Assembly (NCBI GenBank): GCA_036571765.1
Contig: BROE01000019.1
Location: 7,137,625 to 7,201,624 of the forward strand
Source of the DNA: Plecoglossus altivelis
Lineage: Eukaryota; Chordata; Actinopteri; Osmeriformes; Plecoglossidae
Direction of reading: 5' to 3'
DNA length: 64,000 bases
The notes beneath the pieces were generated by a model. The model ran no database searches, was not told the origin of the DNA, and saw nothing but the letters and a program-made list of their open reading frames with translations. Below are positions 43,515-53,886 of this stretch, one piece after another. Numbering within the stretch: position 1 is the first letter of the stretch; every line of letters begins with the position of its first letter. Made by a program: the position numbers and the translations under genes.

Positions 43515-44073
43515 GGTTGAAGCTCCCAAACAGTTTAGCATTTAGTTTCACTTTTTCTGCCCAGAGAACGTTAATAATGTAATCAACACGAATGTCAGGG
43601 TAAGCACACAGAAGATGTGCTGTGTTGAATGTGACATTTCAGTTCTCAGAACCGTTTTAACTGCGTGGTCGCACGTGTGAGATGACTCCGCTCCTCCCCT
43701 TAACAGATAACCAATCCCACCGCCGCGCGCAACTGTCCTTGTGGCACACCAGATATATGACAAATGTATAAATGCATGATACTATAAACCTAATATTTGG
43801 TACTAGTTTGAGTAAATCGACATGGCATGACCTAAATATAGTCAACATTAAGATGTTTGATTCCTTATTGTGCATGGGTAGATTGGTAGATGGTAGATTA
43901 ACAACAAGAACCACCTTATTCAAATGTTATGAGTTTGATCAGTTTAAAGCAAGGACTAAACAAAAATATATTTATGTTCGTTTACTTTAGTTTAAAAGTG
44001 ATTGTTTCTGTACTTGCACATCAAAGGCCACTGCATGGTGAGTTGGAACGTTTGTAATCTATCACTCCCATTG

Positions 44074-44136
44074 TAAACGGCACGTGCTACGGAGTGAACT
44101 GGCACGCGTATTGTAATTGGAGGTGAGGTGTTACAG
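44074..44136 (+). repeat. Module N1 (paired Her-type sites)
   Basis: Reads AACGGCACGTGCTACGGAG, then GAACTGGCACGCGTATTG, TAATTGGAGGTG and a T-box-like AGGTGTTA at 44126. The pattern recurs as N2 (44883-44941) and N3 (45924-45963), and in part at 34293 in S1. Confidence 0.75.
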
Positions 44137-44460
44137 CAGACAAATGCGATTGTCTCCTCTCACATATGTAGACGCTAATCCTGTTGGGATATTTCACGCA
44201 TCGACTCAAACTTTTCTTCTTATTTTTATTTGTCTATTCTTTGATCAATTGAGTGCATGTTGAGAGCTTTTACATACCTTTTGACAACTCCGTAAAATAC
44301 GGTTGCAACACACGTTGTATTGTAGCAGATTTTGATCAAATGAATCAGACTGGTCTCGTGTTTTATACATACAGTAGACAAGGCCTACATATTTGCCATG
44401 GCTCTAGCCTGATATTGATCTTAGCAACCGTGAGAGATCGTGATAGCAAATCCCAGGTCC

Positions 44461-44580
44461 AACACGTGTGAAGCTGAGAACCAACCATCCAGACACCCTT
44501 TTCCAAACGATGTATAAATTCTAACAGGTAATAAACTGCAAATCTCATCTATATGGTCCCTGTTCTCATGGGAATCTTCC
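44461..44580 (+). repeat. Module M1
   Basis: The order is CACGTG (44463), CTGAGAACCA, CAGACACCCTTTTCCAAACG, ATGTATAAATTCTAACAGGT, AATAAACTGCAAAT and TGGTCCCTGTTCTCATGGGA. It contains the RBPJ-type CATGGGAA at 44567-44574. M2 and M3 keep the same order. Confidence 0.75.
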
Positions 44581-44882
44581 CTGGGCCTTTCTCCCACTGC
44601 TCTGCGTATCTCACACGCGTTGAATCCTTGCTTAGGCCTTAATAATTAACATTTCACATTTGGGTTATGCAGTTAGTTGAACCTTACATCCAAAGAGATG
44701 TCATGTATTTCGGTGCTCATGGATAGGTCACGGAATACTCAGTCTGTATTTATTCCAAACGATATGGGTATTAAGTATAGGGGAAATTAATCGTTTTTTT
44801 GTGATTTCTTTCACTCCAAAATATCTCGTTTCATTACCCATTTAGGACACTACATTCATTGGCAGCCTTTAGACCCCCATAG

Positions 44883-44941
44883 CAAACGGCACGTGCTGAG
44901 GAGAGAACCGGCACGCATATTGTAATTAGAGTGAAGTGTTG
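44883..44941 (+). repeat. Module N2
   Basis: Reads CAAACGGCACGTGCTGAGGA, then GAACCGGCACGCATATTGTA and ATTAGAGTGAAGTGTT, clearly homologous to N1. The second site is CACGCA. Confidence 0.75.
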
Positions 44942-45160
44942 GAAGTCGACAACTACGATTCAACACGTTCGTTTCCTCCCACGTACGGTGAAGCACTTAC
45001 AGACTTACAAGGTAGAACAACTAGTATTCTGAAAAAACCTTTGGAAACGATACAAGTACATTCCACGTAGAATGTTGGAATGAACTCTTTGAGAAATTGT
45101 GGAAGTGTGTGTATTCATTGAAACGGTAAACCTGAATTTAATGGCATTGTTTCCATTTCA

Positions 45161-45290
45161 ACGTGTGAATCTGGGAAGCGGTTTTCCAGACACCCTTTCC
45201 TAAATTGTATTCACATTTTACAGGCAATAAACTGCAAATGATGTCTCATGAGGTCTTGGTTCTCATGGGAACATTTTCTCACGTGCACCT
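45161..45290 (+). repeat. Module M2
   Basis: Contains ACGTGTGAATCTGGGAA, CCAGACACCCTTTCCTAAAT, CATTTTACAGGCAATAAACT, GCAAATGATGTCTCATGAG and GGTTCTCATGGGAAC. The RBPJ-type CATGGGAA is at 45264-45271 and a CACGTG at 45280. Confidence 0.75.
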
Positions 45291-45680
45291 ACATCTAAAT
45301 GGGTCAAATCCTTGAACACGTTGGCTGATTTGTTCACTAATAACTCCATTCGAAAGATTTGATTGGAAGTTGTAGAACACTCAGATTACCGTGTTATATT
45401 GCAGAAAGTGAGTCGCGTGATGAAGTTTCAACACAAGTGACAAAGTGTTTTTGGAACCGTATTTTTGGTTACTACTTTGAATAAAGTGGCCTATACTTTA
45501 TGTCCGGGCAACACAGATCAAAGGGTTGGTAATATACTGACGCACAAGTTAACACCGGTTTACCGAGCAGGCACGCGTGTGAGACAAGGCCACTGTTATT
45601 CCAACTATTACCAATAAGGTGTTAATAGCAGCTGACAAACTGCAACACCCCTGAGTGTGACCAAACGTACTGGATTTAAG

Positions 45681-45765
45681 CATAAGGCCACGCGCAAGGG
45701 AGAGGTGTAGAGAATGTATAATGTCAGACAGACATCCGGCCATTTCACACCGGGGTGTGAAGAGG
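45681..45765 (+). promoter_or_regulatory. Block with palindromic T-box-type site
   Basis: A CCACGCG at 45688 is followed by a perfect inverted repeat TTCACACC-GG-GGTGTGAA at 45744-45761, two T-box half-sites facing each other. Units S1-S3 hold a degraded version of the same block (ACACCGGAGTATGAAAATG). Confidence 0.6.
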
Positions 45766-45923
45766 TCATTCAACAAGGTGACCTACGTGGACCTCTTTAC
45801 TAAACAGTTAAACTGGGGGCCAAGTGCACTGACAAAGGTCGGATGTGTGCATTTTGTGTATTTTACGCATGGACTTTACAATAGTCTACTGTCCATGACG
45901 CGCGAAGAAAAGTTAAGAGACAC

Positions 45924-45963
45924 AAAACTGGCACGCGTACTGTTTTCAGAAGTGAGGTGTTAA
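45924..45963 (+). repeat. Module N3 (partial)
   Basis: Contains AACTGGCACGCGTACTG and GAAGTGAGGTGTTA (AGGTGTTA at 45955). The first half of the module (GGCACGTG) is missing. Confidence 0.65.
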
Positions 45964-46290
45964 AAAGCGTACTGCAACCCTCTTATGTAGCTGAAATAGG
46001 ACGCATCAAACAATTCCTCTCTGTTTAATTGATTCATTTGTTCAATATAAATAATACACTGAACATAGTTGAAATATCATTCTAATTCAATGCATTAACT
46101 AGGTTGCCTATATTTTATGAGTTTTGAAGTTATAAAATACGTTGAGCAAACAAGGTTATGGTTAGAATAAACTGGCTAATTTAAATGTTCATATATCTAT
46201 AAATTGTATTGGACTGGTTTAGGCTACTGTCCATGCACTAATTGGAAAGTCTAGACGGATATTTGCGTAAGCTTTATCTTAGTAAAAATT

Positions 46291-46460
46291 TAATCTGTGA
46301 GAAATCGTGACAGCAGTCCTTCCACGTGCATTCAAGTCGTGCGCGTGTAACTGAGAACCACTGGGTCCCAGGCACCCTTTACCAAACGATGTACAAATTC
46401 TAACAGGTAATAAATTGCAAATGTATTCAACGTGGTCCCTGTTCCCATGGGAAAATCTCC
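46291..46460 (+). repeat. Module M3
   Basis: Contains GTGAGAAATCGTGACAGCAG, CACGTG at 46323, ACTGAGAACCACTGGG, GGCACCCTTTACCAAACGAT, GTACAAATTCTAACAGGTAA, TAAATTGCAAAT and TGGTCCCTGTTCCCATGGGA. The palindrome TTCCCATGGGAA at 46442-46453 reads as an RBPJ-type site on both strands. Confidence 0.75.
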
Positions 46461-47019
46461 TGAGACTATCTCACACTGTTACACTTATCCTGCATGTCTG
46501 GACGAAATCAATTATTAGCATTTTACATTCTATTAATTCAGCAGACGCTTTCATTCAAACTTAGGCCAACCTACAGTGCACATAGAAAGTTCATCAGAAG
46601 ATCAGAAGTTCATAGAACATATTTTCAGTCTGTATTCTAGAAGTGAGAGTGAAGAATTCAACGCGGTGCGGATAAAATGATAATGTACGTGGATCAGTGA
46701 TTTCAACTGACCTTGAACCCAATTGTCTGTCAGTCTGGATAAACTCAACTCCAGTAGAGGAGCTACATTGCTGTTTGGTTGAAATGTCGCTCTGTAGAGC
46801 AATGTGGCTGAATGCCGTGTAAATTCAAAGTCCAAAAGGTTGTTGTTATGCTGCAGGATAGGTTTTCCCAGATCACCGAGGATGGGCACGCGCTTGCGAG
46901 AAGGAGCACAAGTGTTTCAGTACAAAATGCAGTTTTTTGTCAAAGACGTCCTTCACAGATAACACTATGTGCTTTACCATTGTAATTAATTGTCCATGTT
47001 GGGTGTATGTGCCGGGCAG

Positions 47020-47120
47020 ACGTGCAGGTGTGGGAACCAGCGCACTTTACCGTAGCGACACTTCTATGAGGTGACTAGCCTACTGTTTCAGTTCTAACAG
47101 GTAATAAATAACAAAGTGTG
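47020..47120 (+). repeat. Module M4 (degenerate)
   Basis: Contains GTGTGGGAACCAG (TGTGGGAA at 47029-47036) and GTTCTAACAGGTAATAAATA at 47091-47110. It lacks the distal CATGGGAA. Confidence 0.55.
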
Positions 47121-47690
47121 TCTCCCACCTGAGGATTGACGACAGTTGTCAGCCTGTCTCTTCAGGGGTAGTCATCACTTTTTCATTTGGAAAACGCGTC
47201 ATATTATAAAAAGAAAAGAAGTATATATATATAGTTGTTTTTTTAAAAGCCTGTACCAGAGTTGGTTGTGCGTTACGGTGTGGCAACATTAGGTGGCTGT
47301 GTGACGTTAGATCGTGATTTTAAAAACTGTGTGTCTTGATACATACGCCTGAGGGCATTTCATTTAATTCAGTATGATGCTACTTTGCTCTGCTTTATTC
47401 ACATCGTTGTCGTGTACGAGCCAAAGCGGACTGCCCGGGGAAATATCTACCATCAACCGACCTCTCTGGCAAACATTTTCATTGAATAACATGTTTAGAA
47501 CTCAAACGTAGACTTGACAATATTTACGTTCCCCAATTCGTCAGGTTGGGCATATAACGCAGAGTTGTTGAATACTGCTGATCATGCGCAAATTGACACC
47601 TGTTGATTGCATACTTTTCTTTTAGGACGCATGTGTTCACGCTAACTTGACGGTTAAGTCTGACACTTGCTTCTGGTTTAGACGTCTCTG

Positions 47691-47698
47691 TTCCCACG
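47691..47698 (-). promoter_or_regulatory. RBPJ/Su(H)-type site upstream of her1
   Basis: A perfect CGTGGGAA on the minus strand (TTCCCACG on plus), about 0.8 kb before the her1 start codon. This is a consensus match only. Confidence 0.45.
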
Positions 47699-48320
47699 AG
47701 ACAACCGGTGACATGACGCTTAAACATTTGTCTATAGACAAATGCCAACGTGAATGGGCGTGGAGGATCGAGAGAAGAGTCGAAAACTACATACACAAAT
47801 GCTTCGTCGGAGTGAGTTTGGGGACTCACCCACAACCTAAAAAAGTCGAAACCAAATTGGCCATATATTTGCACAGACCCATAAATGGTTTACTACTCAA
47901 TTGCACTCATCATGGTATAAAGGCATTATACAATTACCGATGCCAAACAGAGGTCAACATGCCGAATCATTAAATAAAATGATAATATACAAAATCCATG
48001 TATAAATGGTATGTTTATATGAAGAAACTCCCAGCTCTCTGAAAAATAAGATTACTTGCCTTAATATTGTCTCCACGCTTAACTCACAGAAAGTAGCCTG
48101 CAAAGATTTGAGGATTCTATTTTCTGTATTCGCATTATAAAATATAAGCGGAGTTCAACATCTATGCAATTGGTGTGAAACATTGGGCAAGGACAGGAGC
48201 AACAAGTGATTATTGAATTATATGCTTTCATTTTCGTAATAGTTTCCTGTATGCCATCTCCAGCAGTTATCCATTTGGTGTCAGTTAACACACGTTGCAT
48301 ACGTCATTGACACATTTAAA

Positions 48321-48360
48321 CCAATGAGGAATGACCTGTCTGACCCTATATATTCTCTCC
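48321..48360 (+). promoter_or_regulatory. her1 core promoter (CCAAT and TATA)
   Basis: CCAAT lies at 48321-48325 and TATATATT at 48347-48354, so transcription should start near 48380, leaving about 110 bases of 5' UTR before the ATG at 48489. Confidence 0.6.
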
Positions 48361-48488
48361 ATCTCTGCTTCAAGCAAACTTTTCGCTGCCCGAGGATTGC
48401 ATTTTTGTGGATTAGTTTGGATAATTCATTGTCTCTTTGGTCTGTTACTATTTTGTTTCGCAAAGTGGATGATCATTTGGGATCTAAA

Positions 48489-50039
48489 ATGAGTAGACCA
48501 GATCGTCTAAAAAGGGTAAGTGAAGCAAATAGGCCTAGGGGAATCCCAACGTGTGTTACATGTGTTTGTGTCTGAAGATTCATTCCGTATTATTTTAAAT
48601 GATGACTTTTCAGGTTCTAAAGCCGGTTATTGAAAAGAAGAGGCGAGACAGAATAAATCAACGATTAGATGAGCTTCGGACGATCCTGTTAAGCAACACC
48701 TCAGACATGGTACAATAATTTACAACTTTTGCATGAACTACTGTTTCTACAATAACCTACTTTTTGTATACCCTTGCTGTTTTTTTAATCGCTGTACATG
48801 GTAAAATGATGACTGTCAGTATGCAATCGTCACTGACAACTTTCTTCTCTCCCAGCGGCTAAAAAATCCCAAATTGGAAAAAGCTGAAATATTAGAAATG
48901 ACAGTGGACTACATACGAAAAAAAGCAAATGGAAACGAAAACAAAGGTATAAACATCTTCAAACATACATTGATCTTCAGAGACTGATTTTCTGCTCCTT
49001 TTGTTCCAAATGAAAGTAGGCTATAATATTGTTTATAACATTATCATCAGTGCTAATCATTTGTTTCCCTTTCTTTCTGTAACCCACCTCTCTCCCTCTT
49101 TCACTGAAAACACCTACACACACTCATTTATTTGGCAATCTGCTCAATTGACAAAAAAAAAATCTTGTAATCATCTTTACTTTCCAATATGCACTTATTC
49201 TCCATGGTCTGACTCTGTTGATAAAACCCATCTGATAAAAATAAAAAAAAGATTATTCCGGTCCAGTGACTACCACTGTAACCTCTCAAATGACATCTCA
49301 CCTAAACTCCACACATAAACACCAAACACAGACTCCCCTCAGCCCCATCTACACCGCAGGCTTCAGGGAGTGCTTGTCCTGTCTGGGTAACTTCATCGAG
49401 AGGGTGGAGCCTTCCCAGAGAACCAGTTTCGTCCAGGGTCTGAAGGACCATCTCGATGTCCACGGCGGCTATCCCCTCGGGTGGACAGTGAACCAGAGCT
49501 TCCCTGTGGAAGTCCAGCCGTGGGGTCCAGCAGCAGAGAGGACGTACTGCTTTGAGAGGCTTCAAGACAGGAACGAGAGCTCATCAATGGGACATCTCCG
49601 AGGCAGCAGGGAGCCTTCCTTCCCCTTCATCAACACCTCTCTCTCAATGTACCCCCAACCTTTTGTAATCCACCACCCACACCCGGCCCAATCCCTCACG
49701 CATCCATACCCATCTCCCCCTTATTCCATCTCACCTCCACCCTCCCCCAGCTACTCCAGTTCACCACCACCTTTTCTCACAACCCCTCCTTTCTTCTCGC
49801 TGCCCTGCCATTTTCCCTTTCCGCCGTCTCCATCGCAGCGTCCGTCCGAGTCCTTGCCGATATCAACTCATTACACGTCTCCTCCGGTCATGCCAGCGAT
49901 GACAATGCAGCCTCCTCTCGGGTCGAATCCTTCAACCCCTCTGCGTCGATCTGCCCCTGTACCAGACGGCCCGGCAAGGACTCTAAGGCGGTCACTGTTT
50001 CAAATAGATCCCCACGCAGTATGGAGACCCTGGTCTTAA
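48489..50039 (+). CDS. her1: her1/hes7-like bHLH-Orange repressor
   Basis: This is a Hairy/E(spl) repressor of the segmentation clock. Exons: 48489-48515 (MSRPDRLKR), 48614-48709, 48856-48946 and 49267-50039, giving about 328 residues. Exon 2 encodes the basic region and helix 1 (VLKPVIEKKRRDRINQRLDE); exon 3 helix 2 (LKNPKLEKAEILEMTVDYIR); exon 4 the Orange domain (YTAGFRECLSCLGNFIERVE), a Pro/Ser-rich middle and the C-terminal VWRPWS, a Groucho-binding WRPW with Ser as last residue. The exon 4 acceptor is uncertain: cutting before 49360 (CTACACCGCAG) keeps the same phase and shortens the protein by 31 residues. The spacing and sequence resemble human HES7 and zebrafish Her1. Its divergent neighbour is her7 copy 3. 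Confidence 0.85.
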
Positions 50040-50360
50040 CATTCAAACAAGAGCGTAAGTAAAATCAAATATATGACTTCACATGATTGGCCAGTATGAC
50101 TCATGTATGTAAGAATCATAAGAATTTGATCATGAAGGAAGTCTTGAAGGCTGTCTTTTTTCCTCTGTAGAAGATATTTGGACTATCACACTTTTCATGT
50201 GTAACTTTTCACTGTCACTTTACCTAGGCTGTAAGCAAACTGAAATAGCATGTGTTTTCATGTTCTATGAAGTTCTGCTTAACATTCCTCTTTCTAAATT
50301 ATATGTGCAACTTTGTATATATGTTATATATTTATATTCTGTCATGACCAATGTCTTGTA

Positions 50361-50366
50361 AATAAA
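50361..50366 (+). terminator. her1 polyadenylation signal
   Basis: AATAAA lies about 320 bases after the her1 stop codon, following a T-rich 3' UTR. Confidence 0.6.
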
Positions 50367-51423
50367 CTATGATATAATTTTGGTGTCCTGTATTATTTTC
50401 CTCATTGCTCATTAATAATATTTACAGCAAAATAAATGATTGAAAGAAAGTTAACTCTATACCAGCAAGTTCAAATCAGAAACTATTTCAAAGGATTCAT
50501 AGCATTTGTTTTGTTGGCCCTTGTTATTATTTTAACCTTTTGTAAGTGACTGTTTAGATATGACCAAGACTGTATTATAATGTTGTTCCAGAAAGGAAAA
50601 AAAAACTTTTGGCGTTCGTTATCAGTCGAAGAATTTGAGGTCAGAAGGCTAAGGGGCAGAATTTAGATTGCCCGCTTCTGAACAAAGTCAAACATACAAA
50701 ACATTTAAGACACTGGACTACAAAACAAAACTACATGTCCCATCATTACATGTAGTTTTCCACCTTACCACATGTCCAAACTAGGGTGAGGGGCAGAGGT
50801 TAACGTATGAGAGTTTGTACTGCCCATTGTTTCCAAAACATCATCTCAATGGCAATCTGTAGTCACTAAAGGGTCGTAGGTGCTGTAAATAGTGAGAGGG
50901 AAGATACTGAACCGTCACCAAATGTACAGACGACCCGAAAATTATTTTATACAGGCAATTTGATAGATAGCTATATGTATGCTAAACAGGGCCTAGGGAC
51001 GTGAGCCAGCCCAAACGTGTCTCTGATTGGTAGATTTCATGGGCACTGGCTGAAACTCTTGATCTTATTGGTTATATGGTCTATCACTCAGAGTGTTGCT
51101 TCAACGCTGAAGATAAATTAACCCTTGGAATCGCCAACCTGCGCGAGATTGAGCTGTTGAGCTAGAAGTTACCACATTGAAGACGGACTATAGTTTGGAG
51201 CATTGGACAAGCCAAACATTCCTTTATAACACGCACGGCGCATCTCTCTCTTTTTGTATAAGTCCCCTCCCCACGTGATTAACTCATTTGGTGCTTGTAA
51301 ATTTGAACAAATTAACGCAATCGACGAAGCCGATGCTGCGGGAGGCATCTGTAACTCGGGAGGGAGTGTGGCAGTGACAGTTCTGCTTCACCAGAAGGCG
51401 GGGAGAACGGTGTTGTGTTGATG
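50367..51423 (+). promoter_or_regulatory. her1-mepce spacer and mepce 5' UTR exon
   Basis: I see no coding sequence. A likely non-coding first exon of mepce ends at 51423 with donor ATG|GTGAGT in GC-rich sequence (CGGGAGGGAGTGTGGCAGTG). CCAAT-type and TATA-like elements lie upstream (for example ATTGG near 51026 and 51070) but the start site is not defined. Confidence 0.45.
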
Positions 51424-51900
51424 GTGAGTATACACAGTTGAATGTAACACTAGCCAAATGGCAGTTTTAGTTTATGTCCTGTGACTTCAGTTCGTCTCCA
51501 CGGAGACATAGCTGAGTATCTTAGACCGCATGGATTCTGGGAATTACGTTGAGAGAGGTTGATGGCAAAACAGCGCTAATCATAGCTAGCAATATATACA
51601 GCAGCGTTATTATTATTGAGAGAACGAGTTCTCGAGCAGTGCTCTGAAAAAGGTAGAATGACTTCAGTCTATGTTCTTCATAGGAACGTTGCTTCGACTG
51701 TGTTGCATGACGTTCAGTCAACGTTTGCCTTCCGCCGTTAACAGATGAACTTTCTGATCATGCCTTATTGGCTGAGCCTTGGAGAATTCTGAATAAATAA
51801 TAGATTTTTGTTGGATTGTATAATGCGATCGTTTTATCAAGGTACATGATTGCACTTAAAAAATAAGTTCATAGACATGTATTTTTGTGTGTAGTTTCAG

Positions 51901-53886
51901 ATCCATCGAAGCTTCCATGTCCGCACCAAAAGTTTTGAGTGAAAAATGATCGAGATGTCGGTTGATAAGGAAACTGTCCCAACTGGAAGTACGAAGGCAA
52001 ACTCTACACCATCCCTGCAACTCTCAGAATGCACCGAAAGCTACAGCAACGCCTCCATAATGACAGAAGTCTCCTTGGTCAACTCAGGCATCGCTGATGG
52101 TGCGCCAGCCTGCCCGACTGGACCAGCCAGCGGGATCCAAAAGATGCAAACCAGCCCTGCTGTCTCCCACAACCAGACAGAAAACGTTGGGGTCAGAGTG
52201 AACGACAAGCTTCTCAACACCCTGAACGGTTTGCAGCAGCCCAAACAACAACAACCACAACCACAGAAGCTATCAAAGCGTCGCAGCACGTCCACCATAG
52301 GCTTCAAACATCCGTCGTCTGGTAAAAGACGACGGCGTGCGAACTCTGAAAGCGACTCTGTCCTTCCTACAAACTTCCTCCTGGGCGGCAACATCTTCGA
52401 CCCGCTGAACCTCAACAGTCTTCTGGACGAGGAGGTGAACAGGGCGCTGAACGCAGAGACCCCCAAATCCTCCCCTTTGCCTGCCAAGAGCAGGGACCCC
52501 GTGGAGATCCTCATTCCCAGAGACATCACGGATCCGCTCAACCTCAACAGCGGCATGACCGGCACCAGCTTCCTGGTGTCGCCGTTCAAGAGACGGAGAC
52601 ACAGGCACAGACACCACGGAGGAGGGGGAGGAGGAGGAGGAGGAGGGGGCTCTGCCGGAGACGTGTCAGCCCCTCATCTGGATGCATCCGACTTGGAGAG
52701 AGCTGGTGACGTTAACACCGCCACTTCCTCTCTGCCCTCTTGTAGCTCCGCCCCAGCCTCAGAGGTTGCCCTCAAAGCGAACAGCGTGCCGCCCAGAGTC
52801 GCAGGGACCTCCCTCTGTGACGACAAGCCCAAGCCCTCCAACGGCAAGGAGGAGGCGGTGCTCGCTGTGTCGAACCATCCGTTCCAGCCTCGCGGCCCTG
52901 AGGACTCCTGCACCGCGGCAGGTGGCCACAACCAGCACTCCAGCCGCCCGCGCAAGCGGAGGCGCAATTCCGGCAAAACCGAGCCTCCTTTTGCCCTGTC
53001 CACTCCAGTGGGCAAGCCTTACACTGAGGATAGGAGCAGAGGTGCTGCCACAGGAAGGAGTGTCCAGACCTTCCACACCCCGGTGACGGGTTCCAGACCT
53101 GTGCAGGGAGGCCGACAGCAGCGTAAGCAGCAGCAGCAGCAGCAAAGGATGAAGTTCCAGTATGGGAACTACAGCCAGTACTATGGCTACCGCAACCCAG
53201 GCTCCAGCGAGGACCCGAGGTTCCGGGTGCTACGTCCAGAGTGGTTTCAGGGAAAGGAGGTGCTGGATCTGGGCTGCAACACCGGCCAGCTAACGCTGTG
53301 CATCGCTAAGAAGCTCCGCCCAGCCCGCATCCTAGGCCTGGACATTGACGGGGCGCTGGTGCATGCGGCTCGCCAGAACATCAGACACTACCTGTCAGAG
53401 ATGAAGGCCCAGGAGGCACGGCGCGCTGCGGAGGGGGCGCGGCACGCTGCGGAGGGGGCGGGGCATGCTGTGGAGGGGGCGGGGTATGCTGCAGAAGGGG
53501 CGGGCGCGGAGGGGCCTGCGGGACAGAAAGTGGAGGGAGAGAACAAAGAAGAGGAGATCCAAACTGGAATAGAGATCCAGAGAGACAAACAGAAAGACGA
53601 CAAACCCAATGTGGGAGAAGCTCGAGGTGAGAATGGAGATGGGGTGGGAAGGGTGGAGCGAGTAAGCGTCTCCTCTGAACCCGGTCAGGGTGAACCCTGC
53701 ACTGCCACCGGCGGAGGACAGGAGGAGAGGATGGACCTTGGAGACTCTGATGAAGCTCCGGCGGATCATAAGCGCTCCTTCCCTGTGTCCCTCCGGATCT
53801 CCAGAGGGCCCATAGCTGCACCTCCTCTACCAGAAACCCCCACCATGCCTCCTGGGGACTTCCCTGCAAACGTCTCCTTTATCAAG
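51901..53886 (+). CDS. mepce: mepce exon 2 (first coding exon)
   Basis: Acceptor TTTGTGTGTAGTTTCAG precedes 51901, the ATG is at 51946, and donor AAG|GTTAGT follows 53886. It carries the N-terminal region and the first half of the methyltransferase domain. Reading past the donor meets a stop at 53914-53916, so intron retention would truncate the enzyme. Confidence 0.93.

Larger units (their letters stand above)
43515..48488. promoter_or_regulatory. her7-her1 divergent intergenic regulatory region
   Basis: No coding exon is recognisable in these 5 kb. The region is dense in CACGTG/CACGCG sites (43672, 44079, 44101, 44463, 44614, 44888, 45280, 45570, 45689, 45930, 46323) and built from degenerate repeats of two modules (N and M, listed separately). 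Her proteins repress her1 and her7 through such sites in zebrafish, and Notch/RBPJ and Tbx6 activate them (established). The module structure is seen directly; its function is inference. Confidence 0.7.
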
